DNA of 64,000 nt, taken from the NCBI RefSeq assembly GCF_900099825.1, contig NZ_LT629693.1, forward strand, positions 7,575,001-7,639,000. The letters are read 5' to 3'. The translations under genes and the position numbers were made by a program. The notes beneath the pieces are model-generated. The model worked only from the letters and a program-made list of their open reading frames with translations, was not told where the DNA came from and made no database searches. The stretch comes from Bradyrhizobium ottawaense (GTDB lineage: Bacteria; Pseudomonadota; Alphaproteobacteria; Rhizobiales; Xanthobacteraceae). Position 1 is the first letter of the stretch. Each line of letters opens with the position of its first letter. Shown here one piece after another: positions 17,904-29,240 of this stretch.

Positions 17904-18296
17904 ATGCAGACCGTCATTATCGTCGTTCACCTCATGATCGTTTCCGTGCTGATCGGCGCGGTGCTGCTGCAGAAGTCCGAAGGCGGCGGCCTCGGCATGG
18001 GTGGCGGCGCCGGCTTCATGTCGAGCCGCGGTACCGCCAACCTGTTGAGCCGGACCACGGCGATCCTGGCGGGCCTGTTCTTTCTGACCAGCTTGGGATT
18101 GGCCTGGATAGCGGGCGTAGACCGCAAGCCAAGCTCGATTCTCGGTACCGCGCCGGCGACGCAATCGCAGCCCGGCGGCGCTTCGCCGATCACCCCGCCG
18201 ACCAGCGGCGGCCTGCTGGATTCGCTGAAGAAGGTGGATGAACAGCAGGGCCAGCCGCCGGCACCGTCGGGTCCGCAGGCGCCGCGTTCGCAATAA
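17904..18296 (+). CDS. secG: Protein-export membrane protein SecG
   Basis: 130-aa subunit of the SecYEG translocon. Two TM helices (about 2-22 and 52-72) flank the conserved cytoplasmic loop LLQKSEGGGLGMGGG and FMSSRGTANLLSRTT. The C-terminal Pro/Gln-rich extension (about residues 85-130) is long, as is common in alphaproteobacteria. It lies upstream of pyrG, an arrangement common in this group, with tpiA also near. Confidence 0.95.
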   Translation: MQTVIIVVHLMIVSVLIGAVLLQKSEGGGLGMGGGAGFMSSRGTANLLSRTTAILAGLFFLTSLGLAWIAGVDRKPSSILGTAPATQSQPGGASPITPPTSGGLLDSLKKVDEQQGQPPAPSGPQAPRSQ

Positions 18297-18308
18297 AGCA
18301 GGGTGGCT

Positions 18309-18336
18309 ATGCAGGACGGCGTCTACTGTCCTGCAT
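18309..18336 (+). terminator. Hairpin downstream of secG
   Basis: Perfect 9-bp arms ATGCAGGAC (18,309-18,317) and GTCCTGCAT (18,328-18,336) around a 10-nt loop, 12 nt after the secG stop codon. There is no T-run, so it is either a pause or 3'-end-stabilising hairpin rather than a classical intrinsic terminator. Confidence 0.45.
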
Positions 18337-18450
18337 CAGAACTTCCCATCAATGCTCTGATATCGCTTTAAATTTCACGTCACCCACAGCCCGGCAAAAT
18401 GTTTGCCTTGGTATGCGATTCGTTTTTGCGAATCGGAGCAGTGGCCTTAA

Positions 18451-20094
<1,644 letters not shown>

Positions 20095-20189
20095 TGCCGG
20101 CCGCGCGCAGCCTTTGACGAACGCGCCAATTGTTGCGACAAACCGCTCCCGTGACCTGCAAGAACAAATAAATTGAGGGAGTGCGTTCG

Positions 20190-20516
20190 ATGATCTACGA
20201 GATGCGCGTCTATCGTTGCCTGCCGGGCCGTCTGCCGGCGCTGCTCAAGCGTTTCGAAAACACCACGCTAAAACTGTGGGAAAAGCACGGCATCAAGCAG
20301 GCCGGGTTCTTCACCACGCTGGTCGGCGAATCCCATCAGGAACTGACCTACCTGCTGGCGTGGGAATCGCTGGCCGACCGTGAAAAGAAATGGACCGCGT
20401 TTCAGAGCGATCCGGACTGGATCACCGCGCGCGCCAAGACCGAGGAAGACGGCCAGATCGTCGGCAATATCGTCAACCAGATGCTGGTGCCGACCGCGTT
20501 CTCGTCGGTGAAGTAA
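20190..20516 (+). CDS. NIPSNAP family protein
   Basis: 108-aa ferredoxin-like dimeric alpha-beta barrel protein. The opening MIYEMRVYRCLPGRLPALLKRFE, the central WEKHGIKQAGFFTT, then LTYLLAWESLADREKKWTAF are diagnostic of NIPSNAP (PF07978). Function of the family is poorly defined. It sits between pyrG and kdsA with its own GAGGGAG ribosome site and is probably part of the same transcriptional unit. Confidence 0.88.
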   Translation: MIYEMRVYRCLPGRLPALLKRFENTTLKLWEKHGIKQAGFFTTLVGESHQELTYLLAWESLADREKKWTAFQSDPDWITARAKTEEDGQIVGNIVNQMLVPTAFSSVK

Positions 20517-20606
20517 CCGGCGGCGCAACCCTGATATTCAGGGGCTTTACGGGGTTGATCCTGATTGCGCGGACCGGCATGGTCCGCGCCTGAAAAGGAA
20601 AATACC

Positions 20607-21458
20607 TTGAACGCGAATCTCAAAGCAGCTCCGGTCGTCACCGTCGGTTCGGTCAAATTCGGCAACGATCTGCCGATTTCGATCATCGCCGGACCGTGCC
20701 AGCTCGAGAGCCGCGCGCATGCGCTTGAAGTGGCGGGCGCGCTGAAGGAAATCGCGGCGCGGCTCAAGATCGGCCTCGTCTACAAAACCTCGTTCGACAA
20801 GGCCAACCGCAGCAGCGGCACCGCCGCGCGCGGTATCGGGCTCACCCAGGCGCTGCCGATCTTTGCCGAGATCCGCTCCTCGCTGGGATTGCCTGTTCTC
20901 ACCGACGTGCACGAGGCCTCACAATGCGCCGAGGTGGCGCAGGCGGTGGACGTGCTGCAGATCCCGGCCTTCCTGTGCCGGCAGACCGATCTCCTGCTCG
21001 CCGCGGCTGCGACCGGCAAGGTCGTCAACGTCAAGAAGGGGCAATTTCTGGCGCCGTGGGACATGGCGAATGTCGTCGCCAAGATCACGGGCGGCGGCAA
21101 TCCGAACGTGCTGGTCACTGAACGCGGTGCGTCGTTCGGCTACAATACACTGGTGTCGGACATGCGTGCGCTGCCGATCCTGGCGCGCACCACCGGTGCG
21201 CCGGTCATTTTCGACGCCACCCATTCGGTGCAGCAGCCGGGCGGCAAGGGCACCTCATCCGGCGGCGAACGCGAATTCGTGCCGGTGCTGGCGCGTGCGG
21301 CGGTCGCGGTCGGCGTGGCCGGCGTCTTCATCGAAACCCATCCCGATCCCGACCGCGCGCCGTCAGACGGACCCAACATGGTGCCGCTGCGGGACTTCGA
21401 GGTGCTGATCAAAACCCTGATGGGGTTCGACGCGCTCGCCAAGAAGCCGTTGAGTTGA
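20607..21458 (+). CDS. kdsA: 3-deoxy-8-phosphooctulonate synthase KdsA
   Basis: 283-aa enzyme condensing phosphoenolpyruvate with arabinose 5-phosphate to make KDO 8-phosphate for lipopolysaccharide inner core. Conserved blocks: [76 protein letters not shown] and [17 protein letters not shown]. The start is TTG 20607, preceded by AAAGGAAA; no ATG fits the conserved N-terminus. Confidence 0.97.
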   Translation: MNANLKAAPVVTVGSVKFGNDLPISIIAGPCQLESRAHALEVAGALKEIAARLKIGLVYKTSFDKANRSSGTAARGIGLTQALPIFAEIRSSLGLPVLTDVHEASQCAEVAQAVDVLQIPAFLCRQTDLLLAAAATGKVVNVKKGQFLAPWDMANVVAKITGGGNPNVLVTERGASFGYNTLVSDMRALPILARTTGAPVIFDATHSVQQPGGKGTSSGGEREFVPVLARAAVAVGVAGVFIETHPDPDRAPSDGPNMVPLRDFEVLIKTLMGFDALAKKPLS

Positions 21459-21474
21459 TGACGCGGATACGATC

Positions 21475-22680
21475 GTGACCGCGTCGAGCCGCCTGCCGCC
21501 GGCGCTCAACATCATTACGCTCGCGACCTTTGCGGCCAGCCTGTCGGCGCGCGCCCTCGATCCGGTGCTGCCGCATGTCGCCGACGATTTTGGCGTCAGC
21601 ATTGCGACCGCCGCCGCTTTCGCCTCCGTGTTCGCCTTCACGTTTGCGATCATCCAGCCGGTGCTTGGGGCTGCGGCCGATCTGTTCGGCAAGGCGCGGC
21701 TGATGGTGGTGTGCCTGATGCTGCTCGGCGTTGCCAACATCCTCGGCGCGATGTCGACGTCGTTCTGGCTACTGTTCGCATCGCGGATTTTGGCCGGTAT
21801 CGGCTCCGGCGGGGTATTTCCGGTGGCGCTCAGCCTCACCAGCGATCTGGTCGGCCCCGAGAAACGTCAGATCGCGATCGGCCGCACGCTGATGGGGTCG
21901 ATGACCGGCAACCTGCTCGGGGCATCGGTCTCGGGTTTGATCGGTGACTTTCTGGGCTGGCGCGGCGTGCTTGCCGTGCTCGGCGTGCTGGTCATTGTGG
22001 CTTCGGGCGCGGTTCTCATCGGCTTTCGCGGTGCCGCGCTGACACAGCCGCCCAAGACGAACCTGGCGGCGCTCCGCCACGGCTACCGCACGATCTTCGC
22101 CAATCCCAATGCGTTTTGTTATGCGGCGGTGTTCATCGAGGGCTGCTGCGTGCTCGGCCTGTTTCCCTACATCGCATCGTTCCTGTTCGATCTCGGCGAG
22201 ACTTCGCTGTCGATCGCCGGTGTCGTGATCGCGGGCTTTGCCGTCGGCGGCCTGGTCTACACCCTGACGGTTTCGCGGTTGCTGCCGAAGATCGGCGTCA
22301 ACGGCATGATGATCGCGGGTGCTGCGCTGGTCGGGCTGCAGCTCATGGCGGTCGCGGCGGGACCCGGATGGAAGCTGCAAACCCTAAGCCTGATCTTCAT
22401 GGGCTGGGGTTTTTATATGATCCACGGCTGCCTGCAGGTGTTCGCCAGCGAGTTGTCGGTGGAGGCACGCGCGACCGCGCTGTCGCTGCATTCGTTTTTC
22501 TTCTTCATGGGCCAGACCATCGGGCCGATCGCCTACGGCTTCGGCATTCTGCACGCCGGCAAGACCCCGACCTTGCTCGTCGCCGCGACCATCATCATCG
22601 CGCTCGGCTTTGTCTGCGCGAAGCTGTTGCGCCAGACGCGGCCGGCGGACGCGGCGGCGAGGCCGGACGTCGAGCCGTAG
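21475..22680 (+). CDS. MFS transporter
   Basis: 401-aa integral membrane protein with about 12 predicted helices of the major facilitator superfamily. Helix pairs such as IITLATFAASLSARALDPVL and AAFASVFAFTFAIIQPVLG, the loop 2-3 region GAAADLFGKARLMV, and the repeat-like second half (LVGLQLMAVAAG, FFFFMGQTIGPIAYGFG) are typical of drug/H+ antiporter-like members. The substrate cannot be read. GTG start at 21475, 16 nt after the kdsA stop, so it is probably co-transcribed with kdsA. Confidence 0.85.
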   Translation: MTASSRLPPALNIITLATFAASLSARALDPVLPHVADDFGVSIATAAAFASVFAFTFAIIQPVLGAAADLFGKARLMVVCLMLLGVANILGAMSTSFWLLFASRILAGIGSGGVFPVALSLTSDLVGPEKRQIAIGRTLMGSMTGNLLGASVSGLIGDFLGWRGVLAVLGVLVIVASGAVLIGFRGAALTQPPKTNLAALRHGYRTIFANPNAFCYAAVFIEGCCVLGLFPYIASFLFDLGETSLSIAGVVIAGFAVGGLVYTLTVSRLLPKIGVNGMMIAGAALVGLQLMAVAAGPGWKLQTLSLIFMGWGFYMIHGCLQVFASELSVEARATALSLHSFFFFMGQTIGPIAYGFGILHAGKTPTLLVAATIIIALGFVCAKLLRQTRPADAAARPDVEP

Positions 22681-22686
22681 AGAGCG

Positions 22687-23592
22687 CTACTTTCCGATCG
22701 CCTCTGCCAGCAGTGCCTGCGCCTGCTTGGTAGCTGCCGCGAAGGATGACTCTTTGGGTGCGCGCTGGCTGAAGCAGCGCGCGTAGGCCGCTTCGCTCTT
22801 TTCGCGGACATTTTCGTCCATCGGCTCGGCCTTCTTCTGGGCGATGCAGGCCGCAACCTTTACCTTTGGCGCAATCGATCCTTCGGCGACATAGACCTTG
22901 CCGTTGGCGATGGCGGCAACGATCACCTCATCCGCGGCATCGGGAATTTCGGATTGGGTCCGGCCTGCCAGCATGGCGTAGGCAAACGTGGCGCCGTAAG
23001 GTTTTGCGATCGGCAGCGAACTGAACTTAACGACCGCCGAGCCGTTTGAGATCGCCTGGGTGTAGAAGCTTTCGTCGCTGAGCGCCTTGGCCATCTGCTG
23101 GGGGACGTTCTTGATGTTCTGGCCCCACCAATCCTTATGGGCGCGCAGCCAGCGCTCGAATATCGTCTGTGTGGTAAGGACGATATGCGACTTCGGCTCG
23201 ACGTATTTTTCGTCTTTGCCGGTGCTGCCCGCTTTCTGCCCCTTCTCGCCGAGGAGGGAGTCAAAGCGAAGGCCGTCAAGCGTGCCAAAATCCTCGTCGC
23301 CCTTGTAAAAACTTCCGAGATTGAGCTTGGCCGAGCCAAAACCCTGTCGATCGGGTTCGGTCAGGATAGCCTTCATCTGTGCGAGGAGATCGGTGGTGGC
23401 GGCCTCTTCGGCCTTGGTGGCCTCGTCGCCCTTGCTATCGTCGTACAGCTTCGAGATTGTCGCGATCGCTGCGTCGCGCGTAGCGATATAGCGATCCTCG
23501 GATGAAGCTGGCGCGGCATTGGCGTTCGAGAGCATCCCGAACAGGCCGAATGCGGCGGCAAGCCGGATGACGGCGGAGGCTGAATTTTTCAT
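22687..23592 (-). CDS. Exported hypothetical protein
   Basis: 301 aa. The N-terminus MKNSASAVIRLAAAFGLFGMLSNANA is a Sec signal peptide ending ANA-AP. The mature part is alpha/beta with no recognisable motif: DRYIATRDAAIATISKLYDD, LTTQTIFERWLRAHKDWW (aromatic), PQQMAKALSDESFYTQ, and a C-terminal part with two Cys (ACIAQKK, ARCFSQ). It is convergent with the MFS gene (6-nt gap) and upstream of queF on the same strand orientation. Function unknown. Confidence 0.75.
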   Translation of the reverse strand: MKNSASAVIRLAAAFGLFGMLSNANAAPASSEDRYIATRDAAIATISKLYDDSKGDEATKAEEAATTDLLAQMKAILTEPDRQGFGSAKLNLGSFYKGDEDFGTLDGLRFDSLLGEKGQKAGSTGKDEKYVEPKSHIVLTTQTIFERWLRAHKDWWGQNIKNVPQQMAKALSDESFYTQAISNGSAVVKFSSLPIAKPYGATFAYAMLAGRTQSEIPDAADEVIVAAIANGKVYVAEGSIAPKVKVAACIAQKKAEPMDENVREKSEAAYARCFSQRAPKESSFAAATKQAQALLAEAIGK

Positions 23593-23623
23593 GTGCGGTG
23601 GTCGGAATGACCGGCCGCTCGGT

Positions 23624-24100
23624 TCAACCGCGGCCGCGATAGGGCGCAACGCCCTGGTCGGGCATCCACATGCCCTTGGGCAGCTTGCCGGTCTGCCAGA
23701 ACACGTCGATCGGGATGCCGCCGCGCGGATACCAGTAGCCGCCGATGCGCAGATATTTCGGCTTGATCTCGGCGGCGATGCGCTTGCCGATCATGACCGT
23801 GCAATCCTCATGGAAGGCGCCGTGGTTGCGGAAGCTCGCGACATAGAGTTTCAGCGATTTGGACTCCAGCAGCCAGCGGTCCGGCACGTAATCGATCATC
23901 AGATGCGCGAAGTCCGGCTGCCCCGTCACCGGGCAAAGCGAGGTGAATTCCGGAGCGGTGAAGCGGACCACGTAATTGGTGTCGCCTTGCGGATTGGGAA
24001 CGCGGTCGAGTTTCGCCTTTTCGGGGCTATCCGGCCATTCCACGGCGCGGCCGAGTTGCAGGTCTGGCGATTTGGCGGATTTGCGGGGCATTTTCGACAT
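23624..24100 (-). CDS. queF: NADPH-dependent 7-cyano-7-deazaguanine reductase QueF
   Basis: 158-aa cytoplasmic nitrile reductase that converts preQ0 to preQ1 in queuosine tRNA modification. The catalytic Cys (about residue 56) and Asp are in [13 protein letters not shown]. The NADPH-binding QueF motif reads [20 protein letters not shown]. Length and order match the short, single-domain (YkvM-type) enzyme. No other queuosine genes are nearby. Confidence 0.95.
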   Translation of the reverse strand: MSKMPRKSAKSPDLQLGRAVEWPDSPEKAKLDRVPNPQGDTNYVVRFTAPEFTSLCPVTGQPDFAHLMIDYVPDRWLLESKSLKLYVASFRNHGAFHEDCTVMIGKRIAAEIKPKYLRIGGYWYPRGGIPIDVFWQTGKLPKGMWMPDQGVAPYRGRG

Positions 24101-24128
24101 CAGGGACTCTCCGTTGCCGCGTTATTAG

Positions 24129-25517
<1,389 letters not shown>

Positions 25518-25565
25518 CGCGCCGGCGCATCCAAGATATAACAAACACAAACGGGAGGATTTGCG

Positions 25566-26702
25566 ATGAGTGACGGCAAGACCGGGCTGCAACTGCGCTC
25601 GCTGCTCAAGAAGAGCGGCGAACTCGAACTGTCGCTGGTGAATATCCCGACGCCTGAACCCGCCGAGGACGAAGTCGTGGTCCGCGTCGAGGCGACGCCG
25701 ATCAACCCGTCCGACCTCGGCCTCCTGATCGGTCCGGCCGACATGTCGACCGCGGTCGTTTCGGGCTCGAAAGACGCTCCCGTGATTACCGCCAAGATGC
25801 CGGAAGCGGCGGTGAAGATGATGGGCGCGCGGCTCGATCAATCCTTGCCTGTTGGCAATGAGGGCGCCGGCACCGTGATCAAGACCGGTTCGTCAGATGC
25901 CGCCAAGGCGCTGATGGGCAAGCTGGTCTCCGTCATCGGCGGCGCGATGTATACGCAGTATCGCACCGTGAAGGCGAGGGACGTCATGCCGCTGCCGGCC
26001 GGCATCACCGCGGCCGATGGCGCGTCCTGGTTCGTCAATCCGCTGACCGCGCTTGGCATGACCGAGACCATGCGGCGCGAGAACCACAAGGCGCTGGTGC
26101 ATACGGCGGCCGCGTCCAACCTCGGGCAGATGCTCAACAAGATCTGCATCAAGGACGGCATCGGCCTCGTCAACATCGTGCGCAGCAAGGAGCAGGCGGA
26201 CATCCTGCACAAGATCGGCGCCAAGCATATCGTCGATTCCACCGCGCCGACCTTCATGGATGATCTCACCGCGGCCCTGGTCGAGACCGGTGCCACGATC
26301 GCGTTCGATGCCATCGGCGGCGGCAAGCTCGCCGGCCAGATCCTGACCGCGATGGAAATCGCGGCCAACAAGACCGCCAAGGAATACAGCCGTTACGGTT
26401 CGAACGTGTTCAAGCAGGTCTATATCTACGGCAGCCTCAATACAGGTCCGACCGAGTTGAGCCGCGCCTTCGGCCTGACCTGGTCGGTCGGCGGCTGGCT
26501 CTTGACGCCGTTCCTGCAGAAGATCGGCCCGGCCGATATCGGCAGGCTGCGCCAGCGCGTGGTCTCCGAGCTGAAGACGACCTTCGCCAGCCACTACACG
26601 CAGGTGGTGTCGCTGCCGGAAGTGCTGCAGATGTCCAACATCGCCGTCTACAACAAGCGCGCCACCGGCGAGAAATTCCTGATCAACCCAAACAAGGGCT
26701 GA
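25566..26702 (+). CDS. Zinc-independent medium-chain dehydrogenase/reductase
   Basis: 378-aa MDR-superfamily oxidoreductase. The N-terminal GroES-like domain has PTPEPAEDEVVVRVEATPIN and PSDLG, and a Rossmann half has LVHTAAASNLGQM in place of the usual GxGxxG and FDAIGGG later. The catalytic-zinc and structural-zinc Cys clusters of alcohol dehydrogenases are absent, so it is probably a quinone- or enoyl-type reductase. The middle (TAKMPEAAVKMMGARLDQSL) is longer than in most members. It follows eno by 48 nt and ends before a strong terminator. Confidence 0.82.
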   Translation: MSDGKTGLQLRSLLKKSGELELSLVNIPTPEPAEDEVVVRVEATPINPSDLGLLIGPADMSTAVVSGSKDAPVITAKMPEAAVKMMGARLDQSLPVGNEGAGTVIKTGSSDAAKALMGKLVSVIGGAMYTQYRTVKARDVMPLPAGITAADGASWFVNPLTALGMTETMRRENHKALVHTAAASNLGQMLNKICIKDGIGLVNIVRSKEQADILHKIGAKHIVDSTAPTFMDDLTAALVETGATIAFDAIGGGKLAGQILTAMEIAANKTAKEYSRYGSNVFKQVYIYGSLNTGPTELSRAFGLTWSVGGWLLTPFLQKIGPADIGRLRQRVVSELKTTFASHYTQVVSLPEVLQMSNIAVYNKRATGEKFLINPNKG

Positions 26703-26730
26703 CGGCTCTTGGTGATCCCGACGACTTCGC

Positions 26731-26763
26731 AGGCCGCCTGAAAAGGCGGCCTGTTTGTCTTGG
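26731..26763 (+). terminator. Intrinsic terminator after the eno-MDR genes
   Basis: Perfect 9-bp arms AGGCCGCCT (26,731-26,739) and AGGCGGCCT (26,744-26,752) closed by a GAAA tetraloop and followed by GTTTGTCTT. The hairpin is 28 nt after the MDR stop codon. Confidence 0.85.
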
Positions 26764-26815
26764 GAGCAGATTCTTGGGGGGCAAGATTATTCTCCGGTAG
26801 CCGCCGCAAAGGCTT

Positions 26816-26837
26816 GATGGATGCACTTGCATCCATC
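26816..26837. promoter_or_regulatory. 22-bp palindrome upstream of the FMN reductase gene
   Basis: GATGGATGCA-CT-TGCATCCATC is a perfect 10-bp dyad around two bases, 55 bp before the ATG at 26,892. The small centre makes a DNA-level operator for a dimeric repressor more likely than an RNA hairpin; the cognate regulator is not evident nearby. Confidence 0.5.
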
Positions 26838-26891
26838 TTCCCGATCTGGCTTAAGTGCGCCGGGCGTTTCAGCTTCAACAGGGAAAACTCA

Positions 26892-27446
26892 ATGGCCACC
26901 CATACCATCGTCACCATCGCGGGCAGTCTTCGCAAGGAGAGCTTCTCGCTCAAGATCGCCAACGCACTGGCCAAGCTGGCGCCGGCGTCGCTGAAGCTCG
27001 AGGTCGTGACTCCGCACGGGATTTCCAACTTCAGCCAGGACGAGGAAGCCGCACCCCCGGCCGATTGGCTCGCGTTGCGGGAAAAGCTGCAAAAGTCGCA
27101 TGGCGTCCTGTTCGTGACCCCCGAATATAACCGCTCGATCCCCGGCGTGCTGAAGAACGTCATCGACGTCGCTTCACGCCCCTATGGCAAGAGCTCATTC
27201 ATGGGCAAGCCGGTCGGCATCATCTCGAATTCCCCGGGCCCGCTCGGTGGCGTCAACGCGGCCAAGCATCTGCAGAACATTCTGCCGGGCATCGCCGGCC
27301 CGATCATGGGGCAGCCCGAAACCTACCTGAACGGCGTCGGTGACGCCTTCGACGACAAGGGCCACCTCATCAAGGAATCGCTGCAGAAGGTGCTGCAGCA
27401 GTACATCGACGCCTTTGCGGCGTTTGTTGAAAAGCAGAACCGCTGA
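26892..27446 (+). CDS. NADPH-dependent FMN reductase (chromate/quinone reductase type)
   Basis: 184-aa flavodoxin-fold enzyme. The FMN phosphate loop is GSLRKESFS (residues 11-19), followed by the family signature TPEYNRSIPGVLKNVIDVAS, and SNSPGPLGG near residue 116. Members reduce quinones, azo dyes or chromate with NAD(P)H and serve in oxidative-stress protection. The native substrate cannot be decided from sequence. It is separated from upstream genes by a terminator and has its own palindromic upstream site. Confidence 0.9.
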   Translation: MATHTIVTIAGSLRKESFSLKIANALAKLAPASLKLEVVTPHGISNFSQDEEAAPPADWLALREKLQKSHGVLFVTPEYNRSIPGVLKNVIDVASRPYGKSSFMGKPVGIISNSPGPLGGVNAAKHLQNILPGIAGPIMGQPETYLNGVGDAFDDKGHLIKESLQKVLQQYIDAFAAFVEKQNR

Positions 27447-27465
27447 GGCGGGTGTCGTCTCTCCC

Positions 27466-27585
27466 CGTCATTGCGAGCCAACGGGTCGCGCGCATGCGCG
27501 CCCGATGACAGGCTCAGCGAAGCAATCCATCTTTCCGCCTGGGAACATGTGGATTGCTTCGTCGCCTTCGCTCCTCGCAATGACG
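27466..27585. repeat. Palindromic intergenic repeat CGTCATTGCGAG...CTCGCAATGACG
   Basis: 12-bp perfect terminal arms (27,466-27,477 and 27,574-27,585) and an inner inverted pair GCGAAGCAATCC / GGATTGCTTCG. A shorter copy lies at 32,295-32,374; partial or degraded copies lie at about 6,104-6,136 and 54,824-54,885. Non-coding; copies sit only between genes. Confidence 0.85.
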
Positions 27586-27658
27586 GTATCTCTGCCTGTT
27601 TTTCGGTCAGGGAGACGGTCTTAGGATTCCCTTAACCAGACCGTCGCATCTTGGCGCT

Positions 27659-27976
27659 ATGGTCTCCCGCACCCGACTGAAATCGCTGCTTACCGGGCTC
27701 GCCCTCTACACGATGGCGGCGCTGATTGTCGGCTATTTCGGCGTCAACGCCTATACCGGCAAATACGGGCTCAACGCGCGCCAGGAGCTCGATCAGGAGA
27801 TCATCGCGCTGACGTCGGAACTGGCGCGGCTGAAGCGGGAGCGGATGCAGGGCGAGCAGCGGGTTTCGCTGCTGAGGTCGGATCGGGTCGACCCCGACAT
27901 GCTGGACGAGCGTGCGCGCTTTCAGCTCGATTACGCCAATCCGCGCGACCTCGTCCGGACCGTCACGCCACGCTGA
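27659..27976 (+). CDS. ftsB: Septum formation initiator family protein (FtsB/DivIC-like)
   Basis: 105-aa bitopic membrane protein of the divisome. A TM helix (about residues 9-27, LLTGLALYTMAALIVGYFG) precedes the conserved YTGKYGLNA and a coiled coil (QELDQEIIALTSELARLKRE), then the family's C-terminal DPDMLDERARFQLDYANPRD. Such a gene typically lies between eno and the pdh cluster in alphaproteobacteria, as here. Confidence 0.9.
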   Translation: MVSRTRLKSLLTGLALYTMAALIVGYFGVNAYTGKYGLNARQELDQEIIALTSELARLKRERMQGEQRVSLLRSDRVDPDMLDERARFQLDYANPRDLVRTVTPR

Positions 27977-28069
27977 CGCGCGCAAGCGCGTGCACTTCAG
28001 GATCGCGCCGAAGTCTCGTCCGCAAATTTCAAAAACCTGCAAAATCAATTTCGAAAATGTCGCGTCTCG

Positions 28070-28088
28070 TTGCACTGCGGCATAGCAA
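28070..28088. promoter_or_regulatory. TGC-rich site upstream of pdhA, PhaR-like
   Basis: TTGCACTGCGGCATAGCAA lies about 85 bp before pdhA, in an otherwise AT-richer stretch. TGC/GCA half-sites of this type are what I remember for PhaR, the polyhydroxyalkanoate-responsive repressor of Bradyrhizobium. Control of pyruvate dehydrogenase by carbon-storage status is an inference. Confidence 0.35.
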
Positions 28089-28172
28089 TATTTTCGCCGG
28101 CGCACGCAATCCTTCCACGGCGGTTTGAGTTGGGATAGAGAGGGTTGATCGTCTCTCTCATCCGGAATTGCC

Positions 28173-29195
28173 ATGGCCGCACCCAAGAAAAGCGTTGAGA
28201 AGGAAGCAGGGCAGGAGAAAGCAAAGGGGTCCCCTCCGGAATTCACAAAAGCACAGGAATTGGCGGCGCTCCGGGACATGCTGCTGATCCGCCGCTTTGA
28301 GGAAAAGGCCGGCCAGCTCTACGGCATGGGTGCGATCGGCGGCTTCTGCCATCTCTATATCGGCCAGGAAGCCATCGTGGTGGGTATGCAGATGGCCCTG
28401 AAAAAGGGCGATCAGGTCATAACCGGATACCGCGACCACGGCCACATGCTCGCCTGCGGAATGGAAGCCAACGGTGTGATGGCCGAACTGACTGGCCGCC
28501 GGGGTGGTTATTCCAAGGGCAAGGGCGGCTCCATGCACATGTTCAGCAAGGAGAAGAACTTCTACGGCGGCCACGGCATCGTCGGCGCCCAGGTTTCGCT
28601 CGGCACGGGTCTGGCATTTGCCAATCGCTATCGCGGCAATGATTCCGTCAGCGTGGCCTATTTCGGCGACGGCGCTTCCAACCAGGGCCAGGTCTATGAA
28701 AGCTTCAACATGGCGGAGCTGTGGAAGCTCCCGGTGATCTACGTTATCGAAAACAACCGTTACGCCATGGGCACGTCCGTGACGCGTTCCTCGGCCCAGA
28801 CCGATTTCTCCAAGCGCGGCGCCTCCTTCAACATCCCCGGCAAGCAGGTCGACGGCATGGACGTTCGCGCCGTCAAGGCCGCGGGCGATGAGGCCGTCGC
28901 CTGGTGCCGCGCCGGCAAGGGACCGTACATCTTGGAAATGCAAACTTATCGGTACCGTGGTCACTCGATGTCGGATCCGGCCAAGTACCGGACCCGTGAA
29001 GAGGTCGAGAAGGTCCGCCACGACCAGGACCCGATCGAGCAGGTGCGCAATCGCCTGCTGGCGGCCAAGGTCCCCGAACAGGAATTGAAGGCCATCGACG
29101 CCGAGGTGCGCGAGATCGTCAACGCGTCGGCGGATTTCGCCCAGCGCGATCTCGAGCCGGATCCGTCCGAGCTCTGGACCGATATCTACCGCTAA
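28173..29195 (+). CDS. pdhA: Pyruvate dehydrogenase E1 component, alpha subunit
   Basis: 340-aa subunit that, with PdhB, binds thiamine diphosphate and decarboxylates pyruvate. TPP-motif residues are in AYFGDGASNQGQVYESFNMA and ENNRYAMGTS. HMFSKEKNFYGGHGIVGAQV is typical, and the phosphorylation-loop-like YRYRGHSMSDPAKYRTREEV is present. The N-terminus has an Ala/Lys-rich extension of about 25 residues. First gene of the complex cluster, followed by pdhB after 45 nt. Confidence 0.97.
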   Translation: MAAPKKSVEKEAGQEKAKGSPPEFTKAQELAALRDMLLIRRFEEKAGQLYGMGAIGGFCHLYIGQEAIVVGMQMALKKGDQVITGYRDHGHMLACGMEANGVMAELTGRRGGYSKGKGGSMHMFSKEKNFYGGHGIVGAQVSLGTGLAFANRYRGNDSVSVAYFGDGASNQGQVYESFNMAELWKLPVIYVIENNRYAMGTSVTRSSAQTDFSKRGASFNIPGKQVDGMDVRAVKAAGDEAVAWCRAGKGPYILEMQTYRYRGHSMSDPAKYRTREEVEKVRHDQDPIEQVRNRLLAAKVPEQELKAIDAEVREIVNASADFAQRDLEPDPSELWTDIYR

Positions 29196-29240
29196 CTCTA
29201 CCGCGCAGACCAAAACGAGAGACTGACTTCGGGAGTCGAT

